Source: Vreelandella halophila (GTDB lineage Bacteria; Pseudomonadota; Gammaproteobacteria; Pseudomonadales; Oleiphilaceae). Taken from it: a stretch of 64,000 nt of DNA. The notes under the pieces were generated by a model. The model did no database searches, had not been told where the DNA came from, and worked only from the letters and a program-made list of their open reading frames with translations. Shown here one piece after another: positions 53,932 through 64,000 of this stretch (its first letter is position 1; the number at the start of each line of letters is the position of its first letter). The stretch spans positions 124,001 through 188,000 of the forward strand of contig NZ_WMEX01000007.1 of assembly GCF_009856365.1 (NCBI RefSeq), in the 5' to 3' direction. The translations under genes were made by a program, and so were the position numbers.

Positions 53932-54948
53932 ATGGGGCTGCTGATCAATGGGCAGTGGCATGACCAGTGGTACGACACCGCTAAGAGCGGCGGTGCCTTT
54001 GTGCGCGAGAGCGCCCAGTTCCGCAACTGGGTAACACCGGACGGCAGTGCCGGGCCCACGGGTGACGCCGGCTTTGCGGCCGAGCCCGGGCGCTATCACC
54101 TCTATGTGGCGCTGGCATGCCCCTGGGCGCACCGCACGCTGGTTTTCCGCAGGCTCAAGGGGCTGGAGGAGATGATCCCGGTGTCCATCGTGCATCCGGA
54201 CATGCTGGAAAACGGCTGGGCGTTCCGGCCGGATGATCCCTTCCACCGCGACCATGAGAACGGTGCCCGCTTCATGCATGAGATCTACACCCGGGATACG
54301 CCGGATTACACCGGTCGGGTAACGATTCCCTGCCTGTGGGATACGCACCGGAAGCGGATCGTGAGCAACGAATCGGCCGACCTGATCCGGATGTTCAACA
54401 GTGCCTTTGACGGCCAGGGCGCGCGGGCGCTGGATTTCCATCCGGAGCCGCTGCGGGATGAGATCGACGCCGTGAACGAGCGGGTCTACAACAGCGTCAA
54501 CAACGGTGTCTACCGGGCCGGCTTCGCCACTGCCCAGGATAAGTACGAGCAGGCGTTCACGGAGGTCTTTGATGCCCTGGACTGGCTCGACGGGCTCCTG
54601 GCCGAGCAGCGCTACCTGGTGGGCAACCGCCTGACGGAGGCGGACTGGCGCCTGTTCACGACCCTGGTGCGTTTTGACGCGGTCTACTACAGCCACTTCA
54701 AGTGCAACCGCCAGCAGCTGCGCGACTTCCCCAACCTGCAGGGCTACCTGAAGGATCTGTACCAGATCCCGGGCGTTGCGGATACGGTGAACATTGACCA
54801 GATCAAGCGCCATTACTACCGCAGCCAGAGGACCATCAACCCGACCCAGATCGTGCCGGCGGGGCCGCGGCTGGAGCTGGAGCGGCCCCATGGGCGGGGG
54901 CATCTGGGTCCAGACTTTCCGGAAGCCTGTGCCAGCGCCTCAGTCTGA
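53932..54948 (+). CDS. glutathionyl-hydroquinone reductase (Xi-class GST, YqjG type)
   Basis: 338 residues. The catalytic Cys63 is in VALACPWAHRTLVFR. The Xi-class GST continues with DTHRKRIVSNESADLIRMFN (IVSNES), NNGVYRAGFATAQDKYEQA, RYLVGNRLTEADWRLFTTLVRFD and LKDLYQIPGVADTVN. It reduces glutathionyl-hydroquinones. AAGAAGGAGGTCCC precedes the ATG. It is divergent from the LysR gene. The 3' end overlaps convergent ispB by 9 bp. Confidence 0.94.
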   Translation: MGLLINGQWHDQWYDTAKSGGAFVRESAQFRNWVTPDGSAGPTGDAGFAAEPGRYHLYVALACPWAHRTLVFRRLKGLEEMIPVSIVHPDMLENGWAFRPDDPFHRDHENGARFMHEIYTRDTPDYTGRVTIPCLWDTHRKRIVSNESADLIRMFNSAFDGQGARALDFHPEPLRDEIDAVNERVYNSVNNGVYRAGFATAQDKYEQAFTEVFDALDWLDGLLAEQRYLVGNRLTEADWRLFTTLVRFDAVYYSHFKCNRQQLRDFPNLQGYLKDLYQIPGVADTVNIDQIKRHYYRSQRTINPTQIVPAGPRLELERPHGRGHLGPDFPEACASASV

Positions 54949-55908
54949 GCGCTGAACCGCCAGATCCACCAGGTGGTACAGGGCCTGGCGGTGAGGGGAA
55001 CCGGGCAGGGTTTCAAGGCATTGCCGGGCCTTTTCCGCTTCCTCGGCCGCGCGCCCGCGGCAGTACTCGATGGCGCCGCTGTTGTGGACAGCCGCAAGCA
55101 CCGGGCCGAGCTGGTCCGGGCCGCCGCTGCGAATGGCCTGGCGCACGGTTGCCGCATCCTCGGGCGTGCCCTTTGCCATGGCGTGGATCAGGGGCAGGGT
55201 GGTCTTGCCCTCGGCAAGGTCGTCACCCACATTCTTGCCCATGGTTTCGGTGCTGCCCTCGTAGTCCAGAACGTCGTCCACGATCTGAAAGGCCATGCCC
55301 AGGTGCTGGCCGTAATCCCGCAGCGCGGTTTCAGTGGCTCCGTCCGCCTGCGCCAGAACGGCGGCGGAGTGGGAGGCCGCCTGGAACAGCATGGCGGTCT
55401 TGCTGTGAATGACGTTGCGGTAGTCCGTTTCGGAAAGATCCGGGTTGCGGACATTGGTCAGCTGCAGCACCTCGCCTTCGGCGATGACGCCGGTGGCCTC
55501 GGACAGCAGGTCCATCACCCGCATGTTCTCCAGGCGCACCATCATCTGGAAAGCACGGGCGTAGAGGAAATCGCCGACCAGGACGCTGGGGGCATTGCCC
55601 CAGCGGGCGTTGGCCGTTTCCCGACCCCGGCGCAGTTCGGAGGTGTCGACCACGTCGTCGTGCAGCAGGGTGGCGGTATGCAGGAACTCGATCACTGCCG
55701 CCAGGGTCGCCTGGCGCTGCCCGCCGTTACCCAGGGCGCCGGCGCTGAGCAGGACCAGAAGGGGGCGCAGGCGCTTGCCACCACTGTCCACAATGTAGTG
55801 GCCGATGTGCTCGACCAGTGGCACACGGGAGTTCAGCTGATCGTGGATCTGCGCGTTGACGCGCTCAAAGTCGTCCCGGACGGGGGCGTAGATCGCATCC
55901 AGACTCAT
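54940..55908 (-). CDS. ispB: octaprenyl diphosphate synthase
   Basis: 322 residues (E. coli IspB is 323). Asp-rich motifs are LLHDDVVDTSELRRG and QIVDDVLDYEG, with GGKRLRPLLVLLSAGAL. It makes the long prenyl side chain of ubiquinone. Start ATG 55908 (MSLDAIYAPV) is standard; 55914 is possible. In many gammaproteobacteria ispB sits directly divergent from rplU, but here an NhaC-type antiporter gene lies between. Confidence 0.95.
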   Translation of the reverse strand: MSLDAIYAPVRDDFERVNAQIHDQLNSRVPLVEHIGHYIVDSGGKRLRPLLVLLSAGALGNGGQRQATLAAVIEFLHTATLLHDDVVDTSELRRGRETANARWGNAPSVLVGDFLYARAFQMMVRLENMRVMDLLSEATGVIAEGEVLQLTNVRNPDLSETDYRNVIHSKTAMLFQAASHSAAVLAQADGATETALRDYGQHLGMAFQIVDDVLDYEGSTETMGKNVGDDLAEGKTTLPLIHAMAKGTPEDAATVRQAIRSGGPDQLGPVLAAVHNSGAIEYCRGRAAEEAEKARQCLETLPGSPHRQALYHLVDLAVQRSD

Positions 55909-56005
55909 AGGCATTCGGGCAGTTGTCGGGCGGCGCCCCAGCGGCTGCCGGGACATGCAGGAGCCGTACATTATGGGGCGCGCCCGGGGCTGTCAACTTG
56001 AACGG

Positions 56006-57580
56006 TCAGCTCCCCGCCCCTGTTACCAGCGCCAGCAGGGTATAGCCCACTACGGCAATGCCGCCGGCGAGGACGGTCAGTGGGATCTGGGTGCGCACAT
56101 GGTCCATCAGGTCCGCACCCGTGGCCAGTGAGGACAGCACCGTGGTGTCCGATATGGGCGAGCACTGGTCCCCGAAGACAGCGCCTCCGATCACAGCGCT
56201 GAAGCAGAGTGTGACGAAGAACGGCTCCGGCGCAATGTGCCAGGCCAGGGGCATGGCGATGGGGATCATGACCGCGTAGGTGCCCCAGGAAGTGCCGGTC
56301 GCGAAGGCGATCACCAGGCAGAGGCCGAACAGCAGTGCGGGCATGAGTGCCGCGGGTATGCTGTCGCCAACGGTGGAGACCAGGAAGTCGGCGGTGCCAA
56401 CGGCGTCGGTGACGTCCTTGAGGGATACGGCCAGCCCCAGGATGATGGCGCCGATGGTGACGCCCTTGCAGCCATCCACGAACCCACCCATGACCTCGTC
56501 AAAGGGCATACCCTTGACCAGGGCGATCACAATGGCGGTGATCACGGCGAGGATGAACGCTTCGGCCACCAGAAGAAGCGGATCCTGGTCGCCTCCGGTC
56601 CAGCCGAGCAGGAAGTAGGTCACAAAGTAGGGGATGATGGCAACGCCCAGAAGGACCCCGATTGGTGCCAGGAAGTCTAACAGGCCGGTACGGTAGCCTT
56701 CCGGAACGCGGTTATCGGTAAGCTCCCTGGAGGTCAGTGGGCTGGCACCGTCGCGGTCGAGCTTGCCGGTATCCCGGGCCCGGCTCATGGCTTCGCGCAT
56801 CCGCCTGCCGGGTGAAAAGGGCAGCCGGTCCAGTGCGAAGAGCAGTGTGATGAGCAGGGCGGCGATGGCGTAGAAATTGTAGGGCAGGGCCTGGAAGAAG
56901 AACTGGATGCCATCCTCGCTGCTGTCGAAGAGTGGGATGGTGCCGGCCAGAAGGCCGCCCACATAGATGGGCCAGACGTTGAATGGGATCAGGGTGGCCG
57001 CGGGCGAGGCCGTTGAGTCCGTGATGTAGGACAGCTCTTCGTGGGAGACGCGGTGTTTATCCGCAAGCGGTCGCGCCGTGGTGCCGGTCAGCACGGTTGA
57101 GATGGTGCCGCCCTGGTGGAAGATGAGCCCCATGATCCATGTGAACAGGCGGGCACTGACCGGGCCGCGGACCATCCGTTCCCCAGCCCAGCCGGCGAAG
57201 CGGGCGGCGCCGCCAGTCCGGGTCCATATGCCGATGAGACCGCCCAGGGCCCACAGGTAGACCAGCAGGATGAGGGCGTAGCTCTCCGTACCGATAGAGG
57301 GGATCAGGAAAGCGTCGATGACGTTCACCTGCCCGGCAATGAGTCCGCCGGCGATGATGCCGATGGCAAGGGCGCTGATGACCTCGCGCAGCCAGAAGGC
57401 GAGCACAATCGCGAGTGCGGGCGGTACCAGAGACCAGAACCCGAAGTGCTCCGCGTCGCCCGGGTGGGATTGGCCCACCAGGTAGAGGCCAGTGCCGCCC
57501 AGTGCAATCCCGGCAAGGGCGGCGATCACGCGTCTGTTCGGCCCTGTAACGGGGCTGGTTTCGTGACGGTTTCCGTTCAT
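56006..57580 (-). CDS. NhaC-family Na+/H+ antiporter
   Basis: 524 residues, about 12 membrane helices. It shows LIFHQGGTISTVLTGTTARPLADK, SYITDSTASPAATLIPFNVW, FATGTSWGTYAVMIPIAMP and FGDQCSPISDTTVLSSLATG, the NhaC block with conserved Asp/Ser. Start ATG 57580 behind GGGAGACC; upstream in-frame ATGs lack a site. It exchanges Na+ for protons (or a related dicarboxylate/cation pair). It is inserted between ispB and the rplU promoter. Confidence 0.92.
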   Translation of the reverse strand: MNGNRHETSPVTGPNRRVIAALAGIALGGTGLYLVGQSHPGDAEHFGFWSLVPPALAIVLAFWLREVISALAIGIIAGGLIAGQVNVIDAFLIPSIGTESYALILLVYLWALGGLIGIWTRTGGAARFAGWAGERMVRGPVSARLFTWIMGLIFHQGGTISTVLTGTTARPLADKHRVSHEELSYITDSTASPAATLIPFNVWPIYVGGLLAGTIPLFDSSEDGIQFFFQALPYNFYAIAALLITLLFALDRLPFSPGRRMREAMSRARDTGKLDRDGASPLTSRELTDNRVPEGYRTGLLDFLAPIGVLLGVAIIPYFVTYFLLGWTGGDQDPLLLVAEAFILAVITAIVIALVKGMPFDEVMGGFVDGCKGVTIGAIILGLAVSLKDVTDAVGTADFLVSTVGDSIPAALMPALLFGLCLVIAFATGTSWGTYAVMIPIAMPLAWHIAPEPFFVTLCFSAVIGGAVFGDQCSPISDTTVLSSLATGADLMDHVRTQIPLTVLAGGIAVVGYTLLALVTGAGS

Positions 57581-57658
57581 GTTCCGGTCTCCCTGATTCT
57601 GCATACTGCCTGGCCGGAGCATAACGCACCCGGTTGCTCACCACGAGGGTTGTTGTGC

Positions 57659-57687
57659 TTGTCTCCGGGGGCGGATTTCTCTATAAT
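57659..57687 (+). promoter_or_regulatory. sigma-70 promoter of rplU-rpmA
   Basis: TTGTCT (57659-57664), 17-nt spacer, perfect TATAAT (57682-57687), about 114 nt upstream of the rplU start, leaving a leader of about 105 nt. Confidence 0.8.
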
Positions 57688-57800
57688 CCGCAGCCCTGTA
57701 ACTCATCCCAATACCTGCCGCTCCCTGCTATAGGGTTGCCAGATTGCTTCCCTTAGAACCAGGTCAAAGAGCAGGGATGGGTCATCGACGGAGAAGGCGC

Positions 57801-58112
57801 ATGTACGCAGTGTTTGTCAGCGGTGGTAAGCAGCACCGCGTTCGCGAAGGCGAAAAGATCAAGCTCGAGAAAATCGAGACCGAGACCGGCGGTACGGTTG
57901 AATTCGACCGTGTTCTGCTGGCGGGCGAAGGGGACGATGTGAAGATCGGCACCCCGGACCTGGAAGGCGCGAAAGTGACCGGCGAAGTGGTCAGTCACGG
58001 TCGTCACGACAAGATCCAGATCATCAAGTTCCGCCGCCGGAAGCACTCCATGAAGCAGATGGGGCACCGGCAGTGGTACACTGAAGTCAAGATTACCGGT
58101 ATCAAGGCTTAA
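57801..58112 (+). CDS. rplU: 50S ribosomal protein L21
   Basis: 103 residues, exact family length. [14 protein letters not shown] and the end [18 protein letters not shown] are typical. GGAGAAGG precedes ATG 57801. Co-transcribed with rpmA (9 nt gap). Confidence 0.98.
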   Translation: MYAVFVSGGKQHRVREGEKIKLEKIETETGGTVEFDRVLLAGEGDDVKIGTPDLEGAKVTGEVVSHGRHDKIQIIKFRRRKHSMKQMGHRQWYTEVKITGIKA

Positions 58113-58121
58113 GGGGGCAGC

Positions 58122-58382
58122 ATGGCTCACAAAAAGGCAGCAGGCAGTACCAAGAACGGACGCGATTCCGAGTCGAAACGACTGGGTGTGAAGGCGTTCG
58201 GTGGCCAGGCGGTCAAGCCCGGCAGCATCATTGTTCGCCAGCGCGGCTCCAGCTTCCATGCCGGCCAGGGCGTGGCCATTGGCAAGGACTTCACCCTGTT
58301 TGCCCTGGACGAGGGCGTGGTGCGGTTCGATGTGAAGGGGCCCCGTAACCGTAAGTATGTGAGCGTCGAATCCGCGGGCTGA
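58122..58382 (+). CDS. rpmA: 50S ribosomal protein L27
   Basis: 86 residues. [20 protein letters not shown] and [16 protein letters not shown] are the L27 start and core. A terminator-like hairpin lies downstream before obgE. Confidence 0.98.
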   Translation: MAHKKAAGSTKNGRDSESKRLGVKAFGGQAVKPGSIIVRQRGSSFHAGQGVAIGKDFTLFALDEGVVRFDVKGPRNRKYVSVESAG

Positions 58383-58405
58383 ACCGCGCTTCCGGACGCT
58401 GAACG

Positions 58406-59669
<1,264 letters not shown>

Positions 59670-59680
59670 GGCTGCGCGCC

Positions 59681-60808
59681 ATGACTGAGCGCCAGCGTAT
59701 TGTTGAGGCCCGGCGGCTGGTGGTGAAAATCGGCAGCGCGCTGCTGACCGACGACGGCCGCGGTCTTTCCCAGAGCATTCTGACCCAGTGGGTGGACCAG
59801 CTCATGGTCTGGAAGCGCGCTGGCGTGGAAATCGTGCTGGTCTCGTCCGGTTCCGTGGCCGAGGGCATGAGCCGCCTTGGATGGCTGCAGCGGCCCGAGC
59901 ATGTGCATGAACTGCAGGCGGCCGCGGCAGTGGGGCAGATGGGTCTGGTGCAGGCCTGGGAAGCCCAGTTCCAGCGCTACGGCAGCCATACCGCCCAGAT
60001 TCTTCTCACCCATGATGACCTTTCCGACCGCAAGCGTTACCTGAACGCGCGGAGTACGCTCAGGACGCTGCTGCCCATGGGCGTTGTGCCCGTTGTGAAT
60101 GAGAATGACACCGTTGTCACCGATGAGTTCCGTTTTGGTGACAACGACACTCTGGGCGCGCTGGTTGCCAATCTGGTGGAAGCGGATGGCCTGATTCTCC
60201 TGACGGATCAGGAGGGGCTCTATGACAGCGATCCACGCCGCAATCCTGGCGCCGCGCTGATTCCGGAGGCGCATGCCAGCGATGAGCGTCTGGACGCTAT
60301 GGTCGCCGGCGGGGGGCGGGGTGCGCTCGGTAGCGGGGGTATGGCGACCAAGGTTCGCGCGGCCCGCCTGGCGGCCCGCTCCGGCGCCTTCACGCTGATC
60401 GCGGGTGGACGCATGGAGGCGGTCCTGACCCGGGCCCGGGCCGGTGAGCCGGTAGGCACCCTTCTGGTTCCGGACCAGGAGCGGCTGGATGCCCGTAAGC
60501 AGTGGATGGCGGGGCATCTGCGCACGCGTGGGCGGCTGGTTCTGGACGCAGGGGCTGTGCGGGTGCTCACTGAAGGCGGGCGGAGTCTTCTACCGGTCGG
60601 GGTGCGTCGGGTAGAGGGTGCATTCCGGCGTGGCGAAATGGTTTCCTGTGTGGATGAACAGGGCCGGGAGGTCGCGCGTGGGCTGGTCAGCTATGATGCG
60701 GCTGAAGCCCGGCAACTGGTGGGATGCCCCAGTGAGCAGATTGCCGAGCGGCTGGGTTACCTTCAGGAGGAGGAGCTGATACACCGGGATAACATGGTTC
60801 TGGTGTAA
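59681..60808 (+). CDS. proB: glutamate 5-kinase
   Basis: 375 residues. The kinase domain has [42 protein letters not shown] and [14 protein letters not shown]-terminal PUA domain (about 275-365) has [17 protein letters not shown] and [14 protein letters not shown]. It makes glutamyl-5-phosphate for proline, also an osmolyte in salt-adapted bacteria. It is 11 nt after obgE. Confidence 0.97.
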   Translation: MTERQRIVEARRLVVKIGSALLTDDGRGLSQSILTQWVDQLMVWKRAGVEIVLVSSGSVAEGMSRLGWLQRPEHVHELQAAAAVGQMGLVQAWEAQFQRYGSHTAQILLTHDDLSDRKRYLNARSTLRTLLPMGVVPVVNENDTVVTDEFRFGDNDTLGALVANLVEADGLILLTDQEGLYDSDPRRNPGAALIPEAHASDERLDAMVAGGGRGALGSGGMATKVRAARLAARSGAFTLIAGGRMEAVLTRARAGEPVGTLLVPDQERLDARKQWMAGHLRTRGRLVLDAGAVRVLTEGGRSLLPVGVRRVEGAFRRGEMVSCVDEQGREVARGLVSYDAAEARQLVGCPSEQIAERLGYLQEEELIHRDNMVLV

Positions 60809-60830
60809 ACCGGCTTTTCCGCCCCTGAAA

Positions 60831-60862
60831 CAGACAGACCCCGCCGAGGCGGGGTCTGTCTG
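60831..60862. terminator. 15-bp perfect hairpin between proB and rpsT
   Basis: CAGACAGACCCCGCC / GGCGGGGTCTGTCTG with a 2-nt centre. It is very stable and lies between the convergent proB and rpsT genes, able to end both, though the T-run is weak. Confidence 0.8.
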
Positions 60863-60884
60863 CTGGACGGCAACCCGGTGCCGA

Positions 60885-61154
60885 TCAGGCGGACTGAAGC
60901 GCCTTGATGCGGGCGTTGAGGCGGCTCTTGTGGCGGGCCACCTTGTTCTTGGCGAAGATGCCCTTGTTTACGCTGCTGTCGAGCACGGGTTCCATTTGAC
61001 GGAACGCTTCCCGTGCACCTTCCGCGTTGCCCTTGTTCAGCTCGGTCTCGACCTTCTTGATGAAGGTACGGGCGCGTGAGCGCTGACCAGCGTTGTGCTT
61101 GCGCTGGATCTCGTTGAGGCGGGCACGCTTTCTTGCTTGCGGAGAGTTGGCCAC
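60885..61154 (-). CDS. rpsT: 30S ribosomal protein S20
   Basis: 89 residues. Starts at GTG 61154 (ANSPQARKRARLNEIQR follows) behind GAGGAGTC; the longer in-frame reading upstream is not the real start. The rest is helical and basic (GQRSRARTFIKKVETELNK, NKGIFAKNKVARHKSRLNAR). A non-ATG start is also known for rpsT in E. coli, where S20 represses its own translation. Confidence 0.97.
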   Translation of the reverse strand: MANSPQARKRARLNEIQRKHNAGQRSRARTFIKKVETELNKGNAEGAREAFRQMEPVLDSSVNKGIFAKNKVARHKSRLNARIKALQSA

Positions 61155-61308
61155 CGTTTGACTCCTCGAATTCGGGTTACCAATGGGTCTGAAATGACGC
61201 GGAATAATGCCGCGCAGATGGCCTGTTGTCAAGGACAGGGCGGTGGTGCTGTCGTCATCCGGCGGGCGGGGTGGTAGTATCCGGCGTTTTTACCCGGGAT
61301 CAGCAGGC

Positions 61309-62904
61309 ATGACTCAGGAGCCGCAGACAGAGCCAGCATCGCAGAGCGATGAGACGCCGCCGGCCGGTCGCTCCCGTGGCCTGCTGGGGTCCTCCGGCAT
61401 CTTCGCCGTTTTCACCATGTTTTCCCGGGTCCTGGGGCTGGCCCGGGACATTGTGATCGCGCGCTACTTCGGGGCCGGCCCGGACGCGGACGCTTTCTTT
61501 GTGGCGTTCAAGATTCCCAACTTCCTGCGTCGGCTTTTCGGTGAGGGTGCCTTCAACCAGGCGTTTGTGCCGGTGCTCTCCGAATATCGCCAGAAGTATG
61601 ACACCCGGTCGGTGCACTCACTGGTCAATACCGTGGCCGGGTCATTGGGGTTTGTGCTGCTGGTGCTGTCCGTGCTGGCGGTACTGGGCTCGCCCTGGAT
61701 CACGGCGGCGTTTGCGCCTGGCTTCATCGGGGACGAAGTGCGCTACCCGCTGGCGGTGGAAATGCTGCGCATCACCTTCCCCTATCTGATGCTGATCTCG
61801 CTTACGGCCTTCTGCAGCAGCACACTGAACAGCTACGACATTTTCGGGGTCCAGGCGTTCACGCCCGTGATCCTGAACCTGAGCATGATCGCCAGCGCCA
61901 TCTGGCTGACCCCCTATATGCAGGAGCCGGTGCTGGCACTGGCCTGGGGGGTGCTGATCGCCGGTGTTCTGCAGCTGCTGTTCCAGCTGCCGTTTCTGGC
62001 CCGCCTCAATCTGCTGCCGCGGCCAAGAATCGATTATAGGCATGAAGGCGTTATCCAGATCATGAAGCTCATGGCACCCGCGCTGTTCGGGGTCTCGGTC
62101 AGCCAGATCAACCTGCTGCTGGATACCATACTGGCCTCAATGCTAGAGACGGGCAGTGTGTCCTGGCTCTATTACTCGGATCGCCTTTCAGAGTTGCCGC
62201 TGGGGATCTTTGGTGTCGCTATCGGCACCGTGATCCTGCCGAATCTCTCCCGCAAACACGCGGACGAGTCCATGGATGCCTTTTCACGCACTCTGGATTG
62301 GGCGCTGCGCAGCGTGCTGCTGCTGGGTATCCCGGCAGGCTTGGCGTTGTGCCTGCTGGCGGAGCCGTTGGTCGCAACCCTCTTCCATTACGGCGAAACC
62401 ACAGCGCGGGATGTGTTCATGTCGGCGCAGAGCCTGCGGGCCTATGCCCTGGCGCTGATTGCCTTCATGCTGGTTAAGGTTCTGGCGCCCGGTTTCTTTT
62501 CCCGGCAGGACATGCGGACCCCGGTCCGGATCGCGGTGATCGCCATGACCTCCAATATGGTCTTCAACCTCATCCTGGTCTGGCCGCTGGCACACGCCGG
62601 GCTGGCGCTGGCAACGGCACTCTCCGCCTGGATGAACGGCAGCCTGCTGCTGCGGGGGCTGTACCGCGAAGGCGTCTTCCGGCCCCAGCCAGGCTGGGGG
62701 CGCTTCGCGCTGCAGCTGCTGGCGGCCAACGCTGTCATGGGTGGGCTGCTGTTCGCCTTCGCGCCGGCGGCTGCGCAGTGGCTGGACTTTGATCTGCTCA
62801 CGCGCATCGCCTTCACTGCCGCTCTGGTGACCGGTGGGGTCCTGGCCTACTTCGCCGTGCTCCTGATCTGCGGCGTGCGGCTGCGGCATTTCCGTATGCA
62901 TTGA
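61309..62904 (+). CDS. murJ: lipid II flippase MurJ
   Basis: 531 residues, 14 membrane helices of the MOP superfamily. It has FSRVLGLARDIVIARYFGAG, DAFFVAFKIPNFLRRLFGEGA, NQAFVPVLSEY and RLSELPLGIFGVAIGTVILP. It moves lipid II across the inner membrane for peptidoglycan synthesis. Start ATG 61309 gives a 32-residue hydrophilic N-terminal tail. Located between rpsT and ribF as in many gammaproteobacteria. Confidence 0.97.
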   Translation: MTQEPQTEPASQSDETPPAGRSRGLLGSSGIFAVFTMFSRVLGLARDIVIARYFGAGPDADAFFVAFKIPNFLRRLFGEGAFNQAFVPVLSEYRQKYDTRSVHSLVNTVAGSLGFVLLVLSVLAVLGSPWITAAFAPGFIGDEVRYPLAVEMLRITFPYLMLISLTAFCSSTLNSYDIFGVQAFTPVILNLSMIASAIWLTPYMQEPVLALAWGVLIAGVLQLLFQLPFLARLNLLPRPRIDYRHEGVIQIMKLMAPALFGVSVSQINLLLDTILASMLETGSVSWLYYSDRLSELPLGIFGVAIGTVILPNLSRKHADESMDAFSRTLDWALRSVLLLGIPAGLALCLLAEPLVATLFHYGETTARDVFMSAQSLRAYALALIAFMLVKVLAPGFFSRQDMRTPVRIAVIAMTSNMVFNLILVWPLAHAGLALATALSAWMNGSLLLRGLYREGVFRPQPGWGRFALQLLAANAVMGGLLFAFAPAAAQWLDFDLLTRIAFTAALVTGGVLAYFAVLLICGVRLRHFRMH

Positions 62905-62925
62905 GGCCTGTTGCAACGGCGGGCA

Positions 62926-62955
62926 TTGGGCCCGGTCCCACCATTGCGGTATAAT
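62926..62955 (+). promoter_or_regulatory. sigma-70 promoter of ribF
   Basis: TTGGGC (62926-62931), 18-nt spacer, perfect TATAAT (62950-62955), about 32 nt before the ribF start. Confidence 0.65.
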
Positions 62956-62987
62956 CCGCGGTCCCCGAAAATCAGGAGGAGCCCCGC

Positions 62988-63968
62988 ATGCGGCTGATCC
63001 GAGGGCTGCACAATCTCAAGCGCTGGGCGGAACGCAGTGACAACCCCCTTGCGAATGGGTGTGTCGCCACCATAGGCAACTTTGACGGTATCCATCGTGG
63101 TCACCAGGTAATCATTGACCAGGTGCGGGACCGGGCCCATCAGCTGGGCGTTCCCTCGGTGGTAATGGTTTTCGAGCCCCAGCCGCGGGAGTTCTTTGGC
63201 GGTGCCGATGCGCCGCCACGGCTGATGCGTTTCCGGGAAAAAGTGGAAATGCTGCTCTCCCATGATGTGGATATTGTGGTCTGCCTGCAGTTCCGCTCCC
63301 GGCTGCGCAATCTCTCGGCCATGGACTTCATCGAGCAGGTCCTGATGGAAGGGCTGAACGTGCAGCACCTGGTGGTGGGCGATGATTTCCGCTTCGGCTG
63401 TGACCGCAGGGGCGATTTCCGGCTTCTGCAACAGGTTGGTGCCGAGCGGGGTTTTGAAGTGGAGCATACCCAGACCATACGGGTGGGGGGCGAACGTATC
63501 AGCTCCACCCGTCTGCGGCAGGCGCTGGGTGAAAACCGGCTGGCGGATGCCCACGAACTGCTGGGGCGGCCCTATTCGCTCTCCGGCAGGGTGGTTTACG
63601 GCAAGGCCCTGGGGCGTGAACTCGGGGTGCCCACGGCCAATATCCTGCTCAGCGGGCGCAAACCGCCGCTACGGGGGGTGTATGTGGTGACGGTCGAGAT
63701 GCCCGGTGGGCATGTTGAGCGGGGGCTTGCGAACATCGGCATGCGCCCGACGGTCAATGGGCAGTACCCGTCGCTGGAGGTGCACCTGCTGGATTTCTCC
63801 GCCAACCTCTACGGTCGGCGGTTACGGGTGACCTTCCTTTACCATCTGCGGGACGAGGTCAAGTTCGATTCCGTGGACGAGCTGGAAAAACGGATTCACG
63901 AGGACATCAACCAGGGGCGTGACTGGCTGGCGAACAACCGCCCGGTACCGACCAATGTGGAACGCTGA
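62988..63968 (+). CDS. ribF: bifunctional riboflavin kinase/FAD synthetase
   Basis: 326 residues. The N-terminal FAD synthetase (about 15-180) has TIGNFDGIHRGHQVII, VMVFEPQPREFF, VVGDDFRFGCDRRGDF and ISSTRLRQALGE. The C-terminal riboflavin kinase (about 185-310) has GVPTANILLSGRKPPLRGVY and ANIGMRPTVNG. It makes FMN and FAD. AGGAGGAGCC lies before the ATG. Ends 27 nt before the next start codon. Confidence 0.97.
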   Translation: MRLIRGLHNLKRWAERSDNPLANGCVATIGNFDGIHRGHQVIIDQVRDRAHQLGVPSVVMVFEPQPREFFGGADAPPRLMRFREKVEMLLSHDVDIVVCLQFRSRLRNLSAMDFIEQVLMEGLNVQHLVVGDDFRFGCDRRGDFRLLQQVGAERGFEVEHTQTIRVGGERISSTRLRQALGENRLADAHELLGRPYSLSGRVVYGKALGRELGVPTANILLSGRKPPLRGVYVVTVEMPGGHVERGLANIGMRPTVNGQYPSLEVHLLDFSANLYGRRLRVTFLYHLRDEVKFDSVDELEKRIHEDINQGRDWLANNRPVPTNVER

Positions 63969-63995
63969 CCGAAACGACAGACTCCGGGAACCTTC

Positions 63996-64000
63996 ATGAG
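63996..64000 (+). CDS. possible first codons of ileS
   Basis: An ATG at 63996 follows GGGAACC at a plausible distance. The usual gene after murJ-ribF in gammaproteobacteria is ileS (isoleucyl-tRNA synthetase). Only the start codon and two bases are visible, so this rests on gene order. Confidence 0.3.

Overview
The window is a stretch of chromosome from a GC-rich gammaproteobacterium. The gene order glyA-nrdR-ribD-ribBA-ribH-nusB-thiL-pgpA and the block ispB / rplU-rpmA-obgE-proB / rpsT / murJ-ribF are typical of that class. Several genes point to a salt- or alkali-adapted organism: a complete Mrp-type multisubunit Na+/H+ antiporter operon, an NhaC-type antiporter, a DUF481 outer-membrane protein and many acidic proteins. 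A halophilic Ectothiorhodospiraceae-like lineage fits, but the genus cannot be fixed from the sequence alone. Almost every base is coding. I saw no tRNA, rRNA, CRISPR array, transposase or prophage gene.

Layout. 1-2055: two PH-like (bPH2) membrane proteins (the first cut by the window edge) and a divergent outer-membrane beta-barrel-like protein. 2110-8295: HDOD-GAF protein, fadH, then a Fur-controlled TonB receptor; a possible Fur-regulated small RNA lies between the last two. 8418-13281: GlxA-type regulator divergent from an acyl-CoA dehydrogenase and a crotonase, then a small protein and an SDR enzyme. 13377-18160: DUF481 protein, two secreted DUF4168 paralogues and a histidine kinase/NtrC-type regulator pair. 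18121-23953: mrpAB-C-D-E-F-G. 24047-27460: DUF4112 protein, a 665-residue protein of unknown family with a papain-like residue pattern, and an enoyl-CoA hydratase. 27625-32100: copper ATPase with a CueR-like regulator, a VIT-family transporter and a stand-alone Hen1-type RNA methyltransferase. 32239-39584: eight-gene operon of exported TPR proteins plus ExbB, two ExbD and an AgmX/PglI-type TonB-like protein. 39588-44198: PlsC, tandem HAD protein, PilZ protein, EttA. 44459-51019: glyA and the riboflavin/nusB/thiL/pgpA run. 51029-54948: DUF6316-like protein, wax-ester synthase/DGAT, LysR regulator, glutathionyl-hydroquinone reductase. 54940-64000: ispB, NhaC antiporter, rplU-rpmA-obgE-proB, rpsT, murJ, ribF and probably the first codons of ileS.

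Two regions look most like under-described systems. First, at 14173-18160, a secreted DUF4168 gene has a good sigma-54 promoter. Two palindromic sites 30 bp apart sit about 124 and 154 bp upstream of its predicted start, and the divergent genes encode a kinase and a sigma-54 activator. This is the ZraP/ZraSR plan with a different periplasmic protein. Second, the operon at 32239-39584 resembles the proton-driven AglQRS/Glt and TonB-ExbBD machines, but has one ExbB, two unequal ExbDs (one lacks the membrane Asp) and several exported TPR proteins. Other points of interest are the Cys/His/Asn pattern in the 665-residue protein, the orphan Hen1, the double HAD protein with His in place of the second catalytic Asp, a 29-bp inverted repeat and two REP doublets.
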